Source: Piezodorus guildinii (lineage: Eukaryota > Arthropoda > Insecta > Hemiptera > Pentatomidae). Taken from it: a DNA stretch of 64,000 bases. Below are positions 21,752 to 32,185 of this stretch, piece after piece. The first letter of the stretch is position 1; each line of letters begins with the position of its first letter. The stretch is from assembly GCA_023052935.1 (NCBI GenBank), contig CM041293.1, positions 176,691,600-176,755,599 of the forward strand, in the 5' to 3' direction. The notes under the pieces are model-generated. The model saw only the letters and a program-made list of their open reading frames with translations, was not told where the DNA came from and searched no databases. A program made the translations under genes and the position numbers.

Positions 21752-21763
21752 TAAGTGGAAGTA
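21206..21763 (+). repeat. Rep-A hairpin side, split by a hAT MITE, with (TA)n in the hairpin
   Basis: Rep-A blocks at 21206-21293 and 21556-21700 flank the MITE. The hairpin loop TATATA has grown into about 49 bp of TA at 21701-21749, followed by GGTAAGTGGAAGTAAAA, the distal hairpin arm. Confidence 0.82.
21294..21555. mobile_element. hAT-type MITE with 8 bp target duplication
   Basis: The ends are TAGGGGTGGGCATAATC and its diverged complement GATTATGCCCACCTCTA. CTACACTT flanks both sides (21286-21293 and 21556-21563); 8 bp is the hAT hallmark. The 262 bp interior is a chain of ATCATTCGATTAT-like palindromic words with no frame. The paralogous locus has the unoccupied site, AAGTGTAG once at 18823-18830. 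Confidence 0.93.
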
Positions 21764-21824
21764 AAAAGTTTCCATTAAAATATTTAAATTTTATGTTTGG
21801 TAATAACCCTAAAAATATAAATAA

Positions 21825-22040
21825 TCTCGTCAAAACATTACTTCTTTTAATAAGGTTTCTAAAATCTCTAACTTTCCAACGGTACATTATACATCTATAT
21901 TACTGTTCTCGTGTTGAAAAACGAGAAATTGCATTAAAAATATTTTTGCAGTTTTCTCCTTTAGTTAGAGATCGAGATTAGTTCAACTTATATATATATA
22001 TATATATTGATTATATATATATATATATATATACAGTGTA
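21825..22040 (+). repeat. Rep-A internal fragment with (TA)n
   Basis: It matches the block TTTCCAACGGTA...ATTGCATTAAAA and reaches the internal AT site, which is expanded into (TA)n at about 21989-22034. Confidence 0.75.
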
Positions 22041-22538
22041 TCATTTTACTTTACTTTGTTTGATATTCAAATTTAAGACCACCTTAAATCACAATTAATT
22101 TAAACCGCCTGTTCTAGTCATCAAAGTTAAACTTTAATTCTATCCTTTAGGGACACGGGACTTAAATGACAGGATAATAAAAATATTTTTCATTTAATTT
22201 AATTTCCTAGGCAACTCGATACGACGAAGACCTCCTTGGAATTGAATATAATCTTCTTCACCGACTTCCCTCGTGGGATCAGAACGACTCTACATCACGT
22301 TTCTAGACCGATAGTAACAAAAACTCCGAGACTAACAAATTGAACTTCTTCTTCCATAGCTCGTATTCATCAGGCCTAAACATCGACCAATTACTTCTTT
22401 TTTCATTGAAACCTTGGGCTCAATCTTTTATCTGAAGTGTTCAATTATAACTATACTATACTATCATTGGCCCTGAGATTTAAAAAATCTTTTATATTGA
22501 CATATTTCATAATTCTTCTACTCTTATTTATTTCTTAA
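22041..22538. other. Unassigned DNA
   Basis: No family repeat or coding frame is recognised. Confidence 0.35.
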
Positions 22539-22861
22539 TCTATATTAATATTATAAAGGTTTGTTTGTTTGAACGCGCTAATCTCAGAAACTACTGGTTC
22601 GAATTGAAAAATTCTTTTTGTGTTAGATAGTCCATTTATCGAGGAAGGCTTTAGGCTATATAACACCACGCTGCGACCAATAGGAGTAAAGAATCAGTGG
22701 AAAATCTGAAAAAAAAAACGGGGGATATTAAACTCGCATCCTAATGATTCCAAATGATTTACCTTTTAATTTTAAAATAATTCAATTTCACGGTAAGTTA
22801 TCTTTTGCTGTAACAATTAATAAATCACAGAGGCCTATATCCCTCTGGGGATATAGGCTAT

Positions 22862-23274
22862 AGGCTGAGGCCTACCAGAGAACTTTACAAAGAAATGGAT
22901 GACCTGGAAACGGACATTAGACTAAGGAGGCTGCGTTTCTACGGGCATATGGTAAGGATGAGCCCGAACAGAATAAATAAAGAAATCTTTGAAAAATGTG
23001 GGGATATAAAGGGGCCGGAGGATACATTTAGCAAATGAGGAAAGAGACAGTGAGGTGGAAAATCTTAACACTGGAATGTGTCAATAGAAATGAATATAGG
23101 AAACAATTGAGGAAGATAAAGGTCCTTGTGGGTGCCAAGGAGGTGAGAAAGGGGAGAGTATGGAGCGAGGGACAGAGAAGAGTCCTGTCTGAGAGAGAAG
23201 AAGAGTAGAACGTGTGGGCAAAATGATATTTGCGTGGTCTTTAAGGCCATTTCACTTCAAAAAAAAAAAAAAAA
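22862..23274 (+). pseudogene. LINE-C 3' fragment with poly(A)
   Basis: Broken frames give RRLRFYGHMVRMSPNRINKE and IFEKCGDIKG, then a degraded C-terminal part, ending in a poly(A) of about 16 bases at 23259-23274. It is homologous to the minus-strand copy at 15060-15695. Confidence 0.75.
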
Positions 23275-23327
23275 TATATGTGTTTATAAACACGTAGGAA
23301 TCGATTTACGTCATACTCTTTTTTTTT

Positions 23328-24106
23328 CGATCCGACTATTGCCTCCCAAACTCTTCAATCACACATCAAAGACCTTGAAGTATGGTGTCAGAACTGGAGA
23401 ATAAAAATAAATTCCAATAAATCCCACCAAATCACCTTTACCCTTGGTCGTAAACCTATGACATCCTGCCTTTAATGCCAGTATCCTTCAATAACACTCC
23501 ACTTGTTCCGATTGAACAGATCCGATACCTAGGACTGCACCTGGAAAAACGTCTTACTTGGAACCCTCATACAAGACTGAAAAGACAAGAAACTGCCCGA
23601 CTACTTCAACACTTACTAGACAAACGCTCTAACCTTCCTCTTAAGTACAAAAGGCTCATCTATATGACTATCATCAGACCTATATGGACTTACGGAGTAG
23701 AGATTTGGGGCTCTACTAAACCATCAAATTCTTCCCGTCTACAATCCTTGCAATCAAAAATCCTTCGAAAAATCCTCAACGCTCCTTATTTTGTCACAAA
23801 TTAACTCATCCATAAAGACCTTAACGTTCCCTATGTTGCTGACTTGGCGCGAACCAGGTACCACTCCTTTCATGACAAACTCCATTCCCATTCTAATCCA
23901 CTTGTTTCAATCCTTCAATCCCTGATTATCCTCCGAGGCGTCTGAAAAGAAGATGGCCACGAGACCTTCTAGTTTAACATAGTCTTTGGTGAGCTGCCAA
24001 TGGGTAGTATCCCCACATGTGAATCCATGACATTTGTATCTTGTATCTCATTTACTAGATGTATATCATTATACAGTTGTAAATAGCAATAAATCTATAA
24101 AAAACA
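23328..24106 (+). pseudogene. Jockey-A LINE, C-terminal RT region and 3' end
   Basis: The first frame gives DLEVWCQNWRIKINSNKSHQ and TFTLGRKPM. After a shift, the 109-residue frame at 23475-23804 gives IRYLGLHLEKRLTWNPH, RLLQHLLDKRSNLPLKYKRL and RPIWTYGVEIWG, then SKILRKILNAPYFVTN before a stop. These are the standard late-RT and post-RT motifs of Jockey-type non-LTR elements. It ends AATAAATCTATAAAAAAC. It is 5' truncated and has a frameshift and stops. Other pieces lie at 16963-17885, 28506-29049, 35265-35665, 48068-48240 and 63437-63603. Confidence 0.85.
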
Positions 24107-24181
24107 TACTCTTTTAAAAACTTATTAATAGCGGTCATAATAACAGAAATTGACGTTGATGAAGTTGCGGGCAACAACTAG

Positions 24182-24400
24182 CATAACAACTTTCGTTGAC
24201 CAAATCACGGGTTGGAATCCTGCAGGTGGCAAATGGTTTTTTTTAAAAGGTAGTATAAGATCCTTGGTTATGCCGTCCTTTGGAGGGGGCGTAAAATGGT
24301 AGTCCCGACGCTGCGCGATGTCAGGCACTCGTTCAAGATCCCTATCCTGATTCAGGACTCCCATTGCTTCTTCCGATTAGCCACAGTAGCATTAGAATTT
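24182..24400 (+). mobile_element. SINE-1, 5'-truncated at the Helitron end
   Basis: It begins inside the head (GCATAACAACTTTCG), has a diverged B box GGTTGGAATCC, and runs through GTTATGCCGTCCTTTGGAGG to TAGCCACAGTAGCATTAG. The abrupt start at the Helitron CTAG suggests the Helitron landed in this SINE. Confidence 0.78.
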
Positions 24401-24994
24401 TTCAAATCAATATTATTAATATTCCTATAATTTCAAATTTATTTCTCTACCATCACTAGAACCAGAGGTATTAATAAAATGTGTTTTCCCGCGCAAACTT
24501 TCCGGGTTTTTTACGCGACTCTAAGAACCGTTGGCCCTTAATATTTAATGTTTAGTTTTACCTAAAAATCCCAAATACAAATCTAATTGCAGAGATCATA
24601 ATCCTCTAGTATCACAAACATTATGTAAGGTAGTGACATTAACCTGAAATGTGTTATTTGAGAGGCAGTGCAATGAATGTCCAAACTTCTCCTCATCATC
24701 TTATTCATGAAATTAAACGCGTTCTTCTCTTGTTAAATACATATTTTGCATCGATAGTTGAAAAAGAATCGAATCTCCAGACACTTTCTAGAGACAAGGC
24801 CTCGCGGGGACATTACGACAAGCAGCTGTCGCAACTGGAATTCTTGCCAACCCTCTTCCTGCCTTTCTTTGAAGGACATTCTGGCAAAATGAAAATAAAC
24901 GTTATTAAAGTCTTGTTAACAGTTTTAGGAATTGTACTTCATGTGAGGAATATATGCTTGATTAAGTGGAATCAACTGAACTCAATGGAGATAA
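24401..24994. other. Unassigned DNA with a 121-codon open frame
   Basis: The frame 24649-25014 encodes a helix-rich product (residues 15-30 HEIKRVLLLLNTYFASIV; 85-100 VIKVLLTVLGIVLHV) of no family I recognise. Its last codons read into SINE-1, so the natural end, if it is an exon, is upstream. An acceptor-like ATTGCAG lies at 24587-24593. I do not call it a gene. Confidence 0.3.
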
Positions 24995-25172
24995 TTTGTG
25001 CTTTGTTTATTTAACGTCCCTTAATGCTGATGTGGCTAATCGGATGGTGCTACAGTGGAATTCCTAATTTTTACACTCATTAAAAAACCCTAGGGTGTCC
25101 TGTCAGGTTTGAACCTGCGATCTTGTGCATAGAAGGCTGTTATGATAGCCGTTACTCCACAGGTGACCACAA
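24995..25172 (-). mobile_element. SINE-1 with internal deletion
   Basis: The minus strand starts GGTCACCTGTGGAGTAACGG and has B box GGTTCAAACCTG, then jumps from the AATGAG block to GGAATTCCACTGTAG, so about 100 bp of body are missing. The tail is ACGTTAAATAAACAAA. Confidence 0.82.
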
Positions 25173-25226
25173 TGGAGATATTCAACGAATTAAACTTATT
25201 ACAAGGTGATATCGAACCAATTTTTT

Positions 25227-26084
25227 ATTTTCACTTACTATTTATAGTAAGGGAAAGTATTGCGGTCGTGAAAATTTTTTAATTCCAGTTTAAACGGAAA
25301 TACATATTTTAGGGTCACCTGAGTCCAAATAACCAAGTCCCGCAAAAAGGTCTGTGTGTGTGGTAACTCCCGGGCGGAAACGGTAAGTCCTATGAAACTG
25401 AAATTTTATAATTAAGACAAATATACGCCCGAGACGTTACCAAAACCTTTCTCATCAAAATGAACTTTATACCATTTATTTTGCACTTTTTTTCGATTTT
25501 CTCGAAAACGCTTCCGACGATTTTGATTAAACTCGCATATATCGATGTACAATTTAATAGGCTTTAACATCATGTAGGTTTTATTCTGATTAAAATAGTC
25601 TGACAGGGGCTTAAATGCCGATATTTTAAATTTTCGTCCTCAAAAGTACTTTTAATTTTATTGATTCTATAAAAATAACTGTATTATCTTGTTACCACTG
25701 ATGAAAATCAGATAAATATATAAATTGAATGAATTCGATACCCAACTAAAGGAGAAAACAGAAAAAATATTTTTTTAATGCAATTTTTCGTTTTTGAACA
25801 TAAGAAGAGTAATATACATGTATGATATACCGTTGTAAAGCTAAAGATTTTAGAAAAAATATTTTCTCATTCACAAGCTTTTAAAAGTTAATAGAGAGTG
25901 ATGAAAAGAAGATAAAACTAACTGATTATTTTAGATAATATAATAGATTTTTTAATAAAACATGTTTTTTTAGAAATTTAATTTAATTAATTCTTTAATG
26001 GTTTCACTAATTGTATTTGAAAATTCTTTGATCGATTTTTAAAAAGGTTGTAGGTGAATGTCGTGTGTTGTCCGTACCACAAGG
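25227..26084 (-). repeat. Rep-A near-complete copy, left member of inverted pair
   Basis: Hairpin TTCACTTACTATTTATAGTA at 25229, short (GT)n near 25351, and internal landmarks in order, ending GTGTTGTCCGTACCAC. It abuts an inverted Rep-A piece. Confidence 0.87.
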
Positions 26085-26090
26085 TATAAA

Positions 26091-26348
26091 GTGGCTCTTA
26101 TGGTAAGCTCATTTTGATGAAAAAGGTTTTGTAACGTCTCGGGCCTGTATTTGTCTTAAATATGAAATTTCAGTTTCATAGGACTAACCGTTTCCGCCTG
26201 AGAGTTACCACACACACACAGACCTTTTTGCGGGACTTGGTTATTTGGACTCTGGGGACCTTAAATGTGTATTTCCGTTGAAAACTGGAATTCGAAAATT
26301 TTCATGGTCGCAATACCCTTACTATATATAGTATGTGGAAGTAAAAAC
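26091..26348 (+). repeat. Rep-A hairpin-side piece, right member of inverted pair
   Basis: It starts TATAAAGTGGCTCTTATGGT and ends at the hairpin TTACTATATATAGTATGTGG. Sequence to about 26395 beyond it is shared, inverted, with 47203-47262, so this joint was also duplicated. Confidence 0.82.
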
Positions 26349-26528
26349 AAGTCAGCACTAACTCATCTGGTCATAGCTGTATCTCAAAAATGACGATGGT
26401 CGTGAATCTGAATTTTTATTTTGGAGAGGTTCATATTACCGCCTAATCGTGCAATAAACCTTTGTTTGGAAAAAAAAAGTTCTGTAAGTGGTTTCAACAT
26501 TTCAAAAACCCTTCGATTCCTAGAATAC
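26349..26528. repeat. Flank shared with 47203-47262 and with the Helitron at 62.2 kb
   Basis: 26349-26395 repeats in inverted form next to the Rep-A at 47215. The stretch ATGACGATGGTCGTGAATCT to GTGCAATAA resembles 62215-62300 inside the second Helitron, suggesting old Helitron-derived sequence. Confidence 0.5.
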
Positions 26529-26544
26529 TATAAGTTAAATTACA

Positions 26545-26647
26545 TAATTAAAATAACACTTATTTTAAATGTGTGTTTTTAATTTATGACCGCACCCCCA
26601 ACCATCTTCCTCATCTAATTTCTCTACGGTCAACAAAACTCCATCAT
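26545..26647 (+). mobile_element. 5'-truncated Penelope-like piece with 16 bp target duplication
   Basis: TATAAGTTAAATTACA flanks it on both sides (26529-26544 and 26648-26663). The 103 bp insert matches the outer arm of the hammerhead-bearing element at 56663-57097, including GACCGCACCCCCAACCATCT and the CGGTCAAC end. The part that would hold the ribozyme is absent. Confidence 0.8.
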
Positions 26648-26689
26648 TATAAGTTAAATTACAGCTAAAGCCGTTTTTTTTAAATCGTA

Positions 26690-26734
26690 CAATAGTGCAA
26701 AATGCATGGTATAAAATGCCTCATGTGGTTGATA
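26690..26734 (+). repeat. Rep-A piece left of mariner
   Basis: TGCAAAATGCATGGTATAAA is a Rep-A landmark. The copy resumes after the mariner at 27604. Confidence 0.7.
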
Positions 26735-27601
26735 TTGCGTTGTTTCACATGAAATGTCCGTTTTTATAGTTTCTGAAATACATAAAGGATTTTGTAGGTC
26801 TCTGTTGTTTTCTTCTGAATGTTTACATATTCGAAGTAAACAGTTACTAATCCTCTACCTTTGTATTATAAACATTAGCTTCCCAACAATTACCCACGTT
26901 TTAGAATACCTCCAAATATGAACATAGAAACTCGCGATTTTCGAGTAGTATTTTTGTACGAGTTTTAACTCGGCCATTTAGCAGCTGAGGCCGCTAGAAA
27001 TATTTGCAAGGCGTTTGGGGAAGGGAGTGTTAATGAACGGACCATTCGCCGTTGGTTTGCTAAGTTTTCAGCTGGGGATACCGACTTGGAAAACTTGTCC
27101 TCAAACATACAGTAGAAGGAAACCCCTGCCAAACAGTTAAACAGCACAACTAAATTCAAGTGCATCTACCGTTTCCAGACATTTAAAGTGTGTTGGGAAA
27201 GTAAAAAAGCTCTATACATGGGTACGGCATGTTCTCACTGAGCGGCTGCTAGACCCTATGTTTCAAAACATACCGTGTATAAAATGAAAGAACTGGGCTA
27301 CGAAGTTCTTCCGCACCCACCATATTCTCCCGACATGTCTCCAACAGATTACCACCTGTTCAGGAATTTAGACAACTTCGCCAAAGGAAAACTTTTTGAA
27401 AATGATGATCATGTGAAAAGTGCGTTTTCAGATTTTGTTTCACTCCAAAGCTCAGAGTTTTTCAGTTCGGGGATAAAAAAGTTGGTGTCACGTTAGGAAA
27501 AATAAGGTAAATACTTGGAATAAAATTATCTTGTTTTCATATCGTAATTTTAATAAAAATCCTCTATCTTCAAAATGGACATTTCTTGTATCACAACCCA
27601 A
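26735..27601 (+). mobile_element. Non-autonomous mariner inserted in Rep-A
   Basis: The 867 bp element has termini TTGCGTTGTTTCACATGAAA / TTGTATCACAACCCAA and TA at 26733-26734 and 27602-27603. It has the same internal deletion as the copy at 12710, plus smaller losses. Confidence 0.9.
26919..27512 (+). pseudogene. Mariner transposase remnant
   Basis: The N-terminal HTH region is present but carries a stop early (TTTTAACTCG replaces the Phe-Lys codons) and a 60 bp class deletion that removes the GRPP linker. After the common deletion joint, frame 27275-27496 gives YEVLPHPPYSPDMSPTDYHL and the C-terminus to LVSR. Two of three catalytic Asp are missing. Confidence 0.82.
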
Positions 27602-27603
27602 TA

Positions 27604-27710
27604 AAATAGTTGCTGTAACATTTCGAGCTTACAGTTGTCTTAAATATGCAACTTCAGTTTTATATAAGATACTGACCACATGCACATACAACAAGAGACC
27701 TTTTTGCTGG
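27604..27710 (+). repeat. Rep-A piece right of mariner
   Basis: It continues the copy interrupted at 26734: GTTGCTGTAACATTTCGAGC to AGAGACCTTTTTGCTGGACA. Confidence 0.7.
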
Positions 27711-27931
27711 ACAAATACGGATGGTAAAGACCAGATGCAATACAAGGGAGTGAAAGGCGTTAATGTTTCCTCCAAGATACGATATGTCAGTCCTTATTAC
27801 GGTCTATAAGACCGGTTTGCCTATCTCAAACTGGTCTGACTTCAGCTACCAACATCAGAGAATAAAACTTGCAATATTATAAACATTGTTATATTATTTT
27901 TTAAATGTTATTTGGTTATTTCTATTTTTTT
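27711..27931. other. Unassigned DNA
   Basis: No family repeat is recognised. The short frame across it starts in Rep-A and is not credible. Confidence 0.3.
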
Positions 27932-28402
27932 TACCTTCACTGACCTATATATGAAGTCGTGAAAATTTTGTAATTCCAGTTTTCGACGGAAATACATGTT
28001 TTAGGGTCTCTTGAGTCCAAATGACCAAGTTCCGAAAAAAGGTCTTTTTTTTGTGTCCGTATGTGGGTGTGTGGTAACTCTCGGGCGGAAGCGAAAAGTC
28101 CTATGAAACTGAAATTTCATATTTTAGACAACTATACGCCTGAGATGTTACAAAAACTTTTTCATCAAAATCGGCTTACCAGAACAGCCACTTTATACGA
28201 TGCATATTGCACCTTCTTATGATTTCCTCAAAAACGGTTCCGACGATTTTGATTAAACTCGCTATATCGATGTAAAATCTAATGGGCTTTAATATCATGT
28301 AGGTTTCATTCTGATTGAAAATTCTAACTTGGCTTAAATGCCAATGTAGATTCTATAAAAATAACAATATAATCTTGTTATCAACGATAAAAAAAAAAAA
28401 AG

Positions 28403-28473
<71 letters not shown>

Positions 28474-29415
28474 AGTTGAACGAATTTCGATCTCTAACTA
28501 AAGGATTTATTTATTTTTTTTTTTTTTGTATTCATATTTTATTGAATTTTACAACTGTATTAACATAAATACAATAAGTAAAACTGTTGAATTAGAATAA
28601 AGGGCGTGAAAGGCTTGAGAAGAAACTACCCAGTGGTAGAACTTCGATGTTTATTTAAGTAAGTAGATCCCGAGGCCATCTTCTTTTCAATCGCCTAGGA
28701 GGGTTGTCAGGAATATGTGAGGTTGATAGGTTGCGGACAAGAGGGTTTATATGGGCTGGGAGTTTGGAATTAAAAGTGGTATATCTGGTACGAGAAAGGT
28801 CTGTAACAAATGGGATATTAAGATCATTATGGATTATTTTATTTGTGACGAAATAAGGAGCATTTAGGATTATGCGAAGGATTTTGGATTAGTAGAGCCC
28901 TAAGCTCGATTCCATATGTCCAAATGGGTCTGATGACGGTAACATAAATGAGCTTTTTGTAATGAATTTGAAGTTTTGAACGTTTGTCGAGTAAGTGTTG
29001 TAGTAATCGGTATCTACGGGCAGTCTCTTTTCGTTTTAGTCTCGTGTGATAACTAAAGGAGAAAACTGCAAAAATATTTTTAATGCAATTTTTCGTTTTT
29101 GAACACAAGAACGGTAATATAGGTGTATAATGTACCGTCTGGAGAGCTAAAGATTTTAGAAAAAAATATCATCTTATACACAAGTATGTTAAAGTTAATA
29201 AAGAGTGATGAAAAGCCGAAAAAACTAACTGATAATTTTATAATAATATAATAGATTTTTTAATAAAACATGTTTATTTAGAAATTCAATTTAATTAATT
29301 CATTAATGGTTTCACTAATTTTTATCTTTTACTGTATTTGAAAATTCTTTGATCGGTTTTTAAAACGGTTGTAAGTGAAAGTCACGTGTGTTGTCCGTAC
29401 CAGATTATTTTATTA
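27932..29415 (-). repeat. Rep-A near-complete copy split by a Jockey-A tail
   Basis: It runs from CTTCACTGACCTATATATGA to GTTGTCCGTACCAGATTATT. The internal AT site is expanded into (TA)n at 28419-28472 beside an A-rich run. Jockey-A is inserted at 28506-29049 with an 11 bp duplication. Confidence 0.85.
28506..29049 (-). pseudogene. Jockey-A LINE 3' fragment with target duplication
   Basis: TAACTAAAGGA flanks it at 28495-28505 and 29050-29060. The minus strand encodes HTRLKRKETARRYRLLQHLL, KKLIYVTVIRPIWTYGIEL and ILRIILNAPYFVTN-like sequence, then a 3' UTR and poly(A) (T-rich run at 28506-28527). It is 5' truncated. Only the C-terminal region is covered, and frameshifts are present. Confidence 0.87.
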
Positions 29416-30040
29416 GATGTGTTTCCTAATATATTTTAGATAATTAGTAGCGCATTGTAAAGACTATACTAATAAAGACTTCATATATATATATATATAG
29501 TTTAAGAAAAGAGACAACTATACTCAACGGATGATCAGAGATTGAGGTGGGTGGGAACGGAATGTGATGCTGAAAGCGAAATCGGCATCCTTATTTGCGA
29601 TCTGAGCAATTTGCTAGTTCACAAAATCTAGTCCAAGGTTCCAGATCGCCGGCTACAACCACTTTCAACCAGAACCAGGCTCAGCGTTTTTATGTTTGTT
29701 TTTTATATTCTTTCTACCTCACTTTAGCTTGTCAACCTTCCTCATATTCATTAACTCCACGAAAATCAGGTATCAACAAATGATTTTTACGTGGTAGTTA
29801 CATTATAGTATGTACTAACGAGAGGTATAAGTACCATCGCGTAGGTAAGTTTAGCTACCCTTTATAGTTCCATTGATAGCTAAAACCACATCGGAAATGA
29901 ATATTGAATTTATACCTACAAAGCTACCTTCTTTATAAAATTTTAAAGCACTTATACTGTTTTCTGATACCGCAAAGGTTTGTAAAAAATAAAATATAAA
30001 ATTTGCATCGGAAACTATTCCCTAAGGAGGCACTCGATCA
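29416..30040. other. Unassigned DNA
   Basis: It holds a short (TA)n at 29482-29500 and a 62-codon frame (29595-29783) with no match. Nothing else is supported. Confidence 0.35.
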
Positions 30041-31085
30041 CTTAATAATAATAATAATAATAATAATAATGTGTTTTATTGTTTAATTTACATACATAAA
30101 TTTACTATACATTTATATATTGCACACTATGCATAGACTTTAGTCCATATGCAGAATAGCGCGCCTTAACATAATATTCATTACAAATATTATCTAAATA
30201 ATAATTATAATATAAAACTAACTGAGCATTTTTTTCCCCCACATTTTCCCCCTTTATTTAAATATTAAATTCTGATATAAGTAAATATCTATATTTCCAG
30301 GCCCTTAAATGATAGTTATGCAATGCTACCCAATTTTCACCGTTTAGATAATTTATGTATTCCTGTCTGGACAATACTGCCCCACCAAGCCAACGCATCC
30401 TTATTTCTGATAGCACAGAGCAGACCCCTACATAATGGTACATATCCTCAAAGTCTTTTTTATTATATAAACTACAATAATGTAGTTCTTCCGCCCTTGT
30501 AACATTACAATTAAGGTACAGAAGCTGTCCTCTTATTTTAATTATCGATTTGATGAGTCCCAGGCCGTATCTATCAGAGATATAACTGTTCTCCCCTAAA
30601 TCACAATTTAATTCTTTATACAGTCGATGGTGAATAGATTTGTTGACTTTAACCAGTAAACCATTTCTAAAGTCTTCTCTTATATATTCTATTAACCCTT
30701 TAAAACATTGCTTCTTTCCATCTACTAAATAATCACTATTTTGCCAGTTATATCTCCGACACAAAGACCGGAAATCATCACACCACCATAAATTTCTTTT
30801 AATAATTTCCTCTGCCAAAATCTTAGTCAGTCTATGGCTGGGTAACATCAATACTTTTTGAATATATTGAATATTTAGGTGCAAAGTAAACAAAAATGTA
30901 GGGTCAATATTAGTTTCCAAATATATAATATAGTGTGGTGTACTCTGCGGAAGTGAAAATAATTTTCTAAAAAAATAGGCAGATAATTTCTCTATTCTAT
31001 CAAAACGCCCAAAACCCCAAACCTGGGCTGCATGACATAAAATAGCTCGGGAGACAGCATTGGCTGGGTTTATAATTGGTATTCA
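30041..31085 (-). mobile_element. LINE-D, 5'-truncated, (TTA)n tail
   Basis: The minus-strand order is: intact C-terminal ORF (see CDS), a 3' UTR of about 180 bp, then (ATT)n on that strand (TAA units at 30041-30070). The 5' limit is placed where coding similarity ends. Confidence 0.75.
30258..31082 (-). CDS. LINE-D ORF2 C-terminal part, 274 codons open
   Basis: The frame is open from a TGA at 31083-31085 down to the stop at 30258. It reads NPANAVSRAILCHAAQVWGF, then EKLSAYFFRKLFSLPQSTPH, YIIYLETNIDPTFLFTLHLN, HRLTKILAEEIIKRN, and near the end LHYCSLYNKKDFEDMYHYVG and C, a Cys/His knuckle. This order (thumb, a [L/M]-P-x-[S/T]-T-P-x-Y block, Cys/His knuckle, short tail) is that of the post-RT C-terminus of insect non-LTR retrotransposons. 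The RT palm with the catalytic Asp residues is absent, lost to 5' truncation. Having no internal stop over 274 codons, it is fairly young. It is not a host gene. Clade is uncertain. Confidence 0.72.
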   Translation of the reverse strand: MPIINPANAVSRAILCHAAQVWGFGRFDRIEKLSAYFFRKLFSLPQSTPHYIIYLETNIDPTFLFTLHLNIQYIQKVLMLPSHRLTKILAEEIIKRNLWWCDDFRSLCRRYNWQNSDYLVDGKKQCFKGLIEYIREDFRNGLLVKVNKSIHHRLYKELNCDLGENSYISDRYGLGLIKSIIKIRGQLLYLNCNVTRAEELHYCSLYNKKDFEDMYHYVGVCSVLSEIRMRWLGGAVLSRQEYINYLNGENWVALHNYHLRAWKYRYLLISEFNI

Positions 31086-31315
31086 AATCACTTACCTTTG
31101 TAAATCAATATTGCCAACTTCTAAACATATTTTTGATTAAAGCTATTGGTATAATTATAGTTTAGGATGTTGTTTAATTGTTAAAAACTAGTCGAGATAT
31201 GTTAAAAAAAAAGAAAAGTTTTCATTTTTTATGTTTTTCCATCTTTTAGCCACTGTGCATCGGTAGCAGGGTTGTATTAAGTCTTAAGAGGCAATAATTT
31301 GTGCGGTTAGCATTG
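31086..31315. other. Unassigned DNA
   Basis: No feature is supported. Confidence 0.3.
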
Positions 31316-31392
31316 CATAAATCGGTTTAGGCAGAACTTAGTGGTATCAGCATCGTACCCACGGGTTCACTAAGCCTATTTTTATATATTAT
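31316..31392 (+). mobile_element. RTE-A 3' end fragment
   Basis: TTTAGGCAGAACTTAGTGGT through GGGTTCACTAAGCCTATTTT matches the end of RTE-A at 17690-17742. Confidence 0.7.
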
Positions 31393-31960
31393 TTCATTGG
31401 CTTTGAAATATAGAGTATTTATTTATATTTTGAAGAGTTGGCTCCAATATTCCCTGCTCTAGAGTATCACGTGTCAATAGCACTCCACCGGCCTTTTTGA
31501 TTTCATTGACCCACCTTCTTCTTTGCCTGCCTCGGTTCCTTTTCCTATCCAATAGGGTCCACTCAGTCAATATCTTAGCCCAGTTTTTATCGTTTTTCCT
31601 CATTAGATTGCCAGCCCATTGCCATTTCATCTTTTCAGGAATCTGATTGCGTCAGTGACACCACTAACTTTTATTATTGTTCGGATGTTTAGCTTTTTGC
31701 TTTTCCTAACGCCTAGCATGCATTGCTCTCTGGCATGTTACAATTGTTCTCTCATGAAGCTTGTTGAGCGACTATATTTGGCATCCATAAGATAGGACAG
31801 GCAAAATACAGCTATTGAAGGCTAACGTTTTTAGAGGCTGGCTGATAATGTTAACACCTCTTCGTAGCTACTTTCATAGAATATTTGGTGCGTTTTTCCG
31901 TTTTATAATAGTGATTCATTGAGCGAGAGAACTATAAAGCAGTGTTGAGGATGCGCCCCG
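31393..31960 (-). pseudogene. LINE-E reverse transcriptase C-terminus
   Basis: Minus-strand frames give LNKLHERTIVTCQRAM and CMLGVRKSKKLNIRTIIKVS, GVTDAIRFLKR and, after a one-base shift, KWQWAGNLMRKNDKNWAKIL, RGRQRRRWVNEIKKAGG. These are the terminal motifs of an RTE/R1-like LINE ORF in which KWxWAGH and GRxRRRW are constant. The family differs from RTE-A and RTE-B. It is frameshifted and 5' truncated. Confidence 0.78.
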
Positions 31961-32185
31961 ACGGTAGGGAGAGCTATGAACGAAGGTCGTTGGCAACCGT
32001 TATGCATAATCCGATCCTTAGTCCTTGATGCGTCCTCAGGAGTGTTATAGCTATCAGGAAGCCAGCATCGTCCTTAAAGATAAGGCATTTATTATCCTTT
32101 CACGTTTCTTACAATTGCAATGCGATAACAATATTCGATGTAAAAAGTACTTGAGTGACTTTGTCTTCGAACAATCGTAATTGTG
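31961..32185. other. Unassigned DNA
   Basis: No feature is supported. Confidence 0.3.

Larger units (their letters stand above)
22539..24181 (+). mobile_element. Non-autonomous Helitron carrying two LINE fragments
   Basis: The 5' end is TCTATATTAATATTATAAAG preceded by A, and the first 290 bp match the 5' part of 60998-62480, including GAACGCGCTAATCTCAGAAA. The 3' end reads GTTGCGGGCAACAACTAG, closing in CTAG. No Rep/helicase gene is present. The middle holds LINE-C (22862-23274) and Jockey-A (23328-24106). The base after CTAG is C, the first base of a SINE-1 remnant, and not the usual T. Confidence 0.72.
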
